Virus record (IMG/VR): IMGVR_UViG_3300032217_000884 | Location: 1 to 38,480 of that record | DNA from: a virus | Direction: 5' to 3' (one strand) | Length of the DNA: 38,480 nucleotides | Shown: piece after piece, positions 38,404 to 38,480 of the stretch | Numbering within the stretch: the stretch's first letter is position 1 | Layout of the letters: each line of letters begins with the position of its first letter | Position numbers and translations under genes: made by a program | Notes under the pieces: model-generated | Databases searched by the model: none | What the model was told of the DNA's origin: nothing | What the model saw: only the letters and a program-made list of their open reading frames with translations

Positions 38404-38480
38404 TTTGGGGAGGAAAAACTTTCTATATAATAATGTAGTTCATTAAGCCGGGCTTAGTGAACTACTTCTTCTAAAAAAGA
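38404..38480 (+). repeat. 77-bp promoter-like palindromic element, copy 2 (cut by window)
   Basis: Matches 14697-14773 in the same orientation except for one base: the right arm reads GGCTTAGTGAA instead of GGCTTAATGAA. In RNA the change turns an A-U pair into a G-U pair, so the hairpin is kept. It probably starts another plus-strand operon beyond the window. Confidence 0.65.

Overview
The window reads as part of a tailed double-stranded DNA phage, or prophage, genome. The hallmark genes are a terminase large subunit, a family A DNA polymerase, a Cas4/RecB-like nuclease, a RuvC-like resolvase, a stand-alone DnaA DNA-binding domain, a 3,765-residue giant virion-type protein, and many short, tightly packed genes without recognisable function. 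No integrase, tRNA, rRNA, insertion sequence or CRISPR array was found. Most start codons lack a Shine-Dalgarno motif and instead follow A/C-rich or CCTGAA-containing leaders. That pattern suggests a host that relies little on Shine-Dalgarno pairing (Bacteroidota and several other phyla do this), but the host cannot be named from this sequence.

Layout. (1) Positions 1-12757, minus strand: replication, recombination and nucleotide metabolism. In transcription order, from right to left, come a terminase-small-like HTH protein, a small protein, a DnaA domain IV protein, a RuvC-like nuclease, two small genes, an RNA ligase, a dATP/dGTP-hydrolase-like protein, a zone of recent duplications (HRLDGPA-repeat proteins, MNDTPRT-leader proteins), a SNF2-type helicase, a PD-(D/E)XK nuclease with a Cys cluster, a possible ssDNA-binding protein, and a DNA polymerase A cut by the left edge. 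Many neighbours share ATGA or GTGA stop/start overlaps. (2) Positions 12805-27949, plus strand: terminase large subunit, then after a promoter-like palindromic element a Pro/Thr-repeat protein, a coiled-coil protein and the giant polyvalent protein, closed by a strong bidirectional terminator. Portal, capsid and tail genes are not in the window. (3) Positions 28008-37053, minus strand: accessory genes, including small membrane proteins, a three-gene AAA+ ATPase / DUF3150-like / metallopeptidase-VWA module, a Cys-rich Gp88-like protein, and genes that carry near-identical private promoters and terminators. (4) Positions 37054-38480: a divergent control region, one basic plus-strand protein, a pair of tiny paralogues (one with an internal TGA), dense inverted repeats, and a second copy of the 77-bp promoter-like palindrome at the right edge, presumably leading into another plus-strand operon outside the window.

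The most notable items are the MoxR-type ATPase / HExxH-VWA triad, the giant protein with two tandem zincin-like domains whose HExxH motifs both read EExxH, the duplicated 77-bp element whose only mismatch still allows G-U pairing in RNA, and the repeated promoter-leader-terminator cassettes in the right-hand accessory block. All functional calls come from reading motifs by eye; no database search was run.
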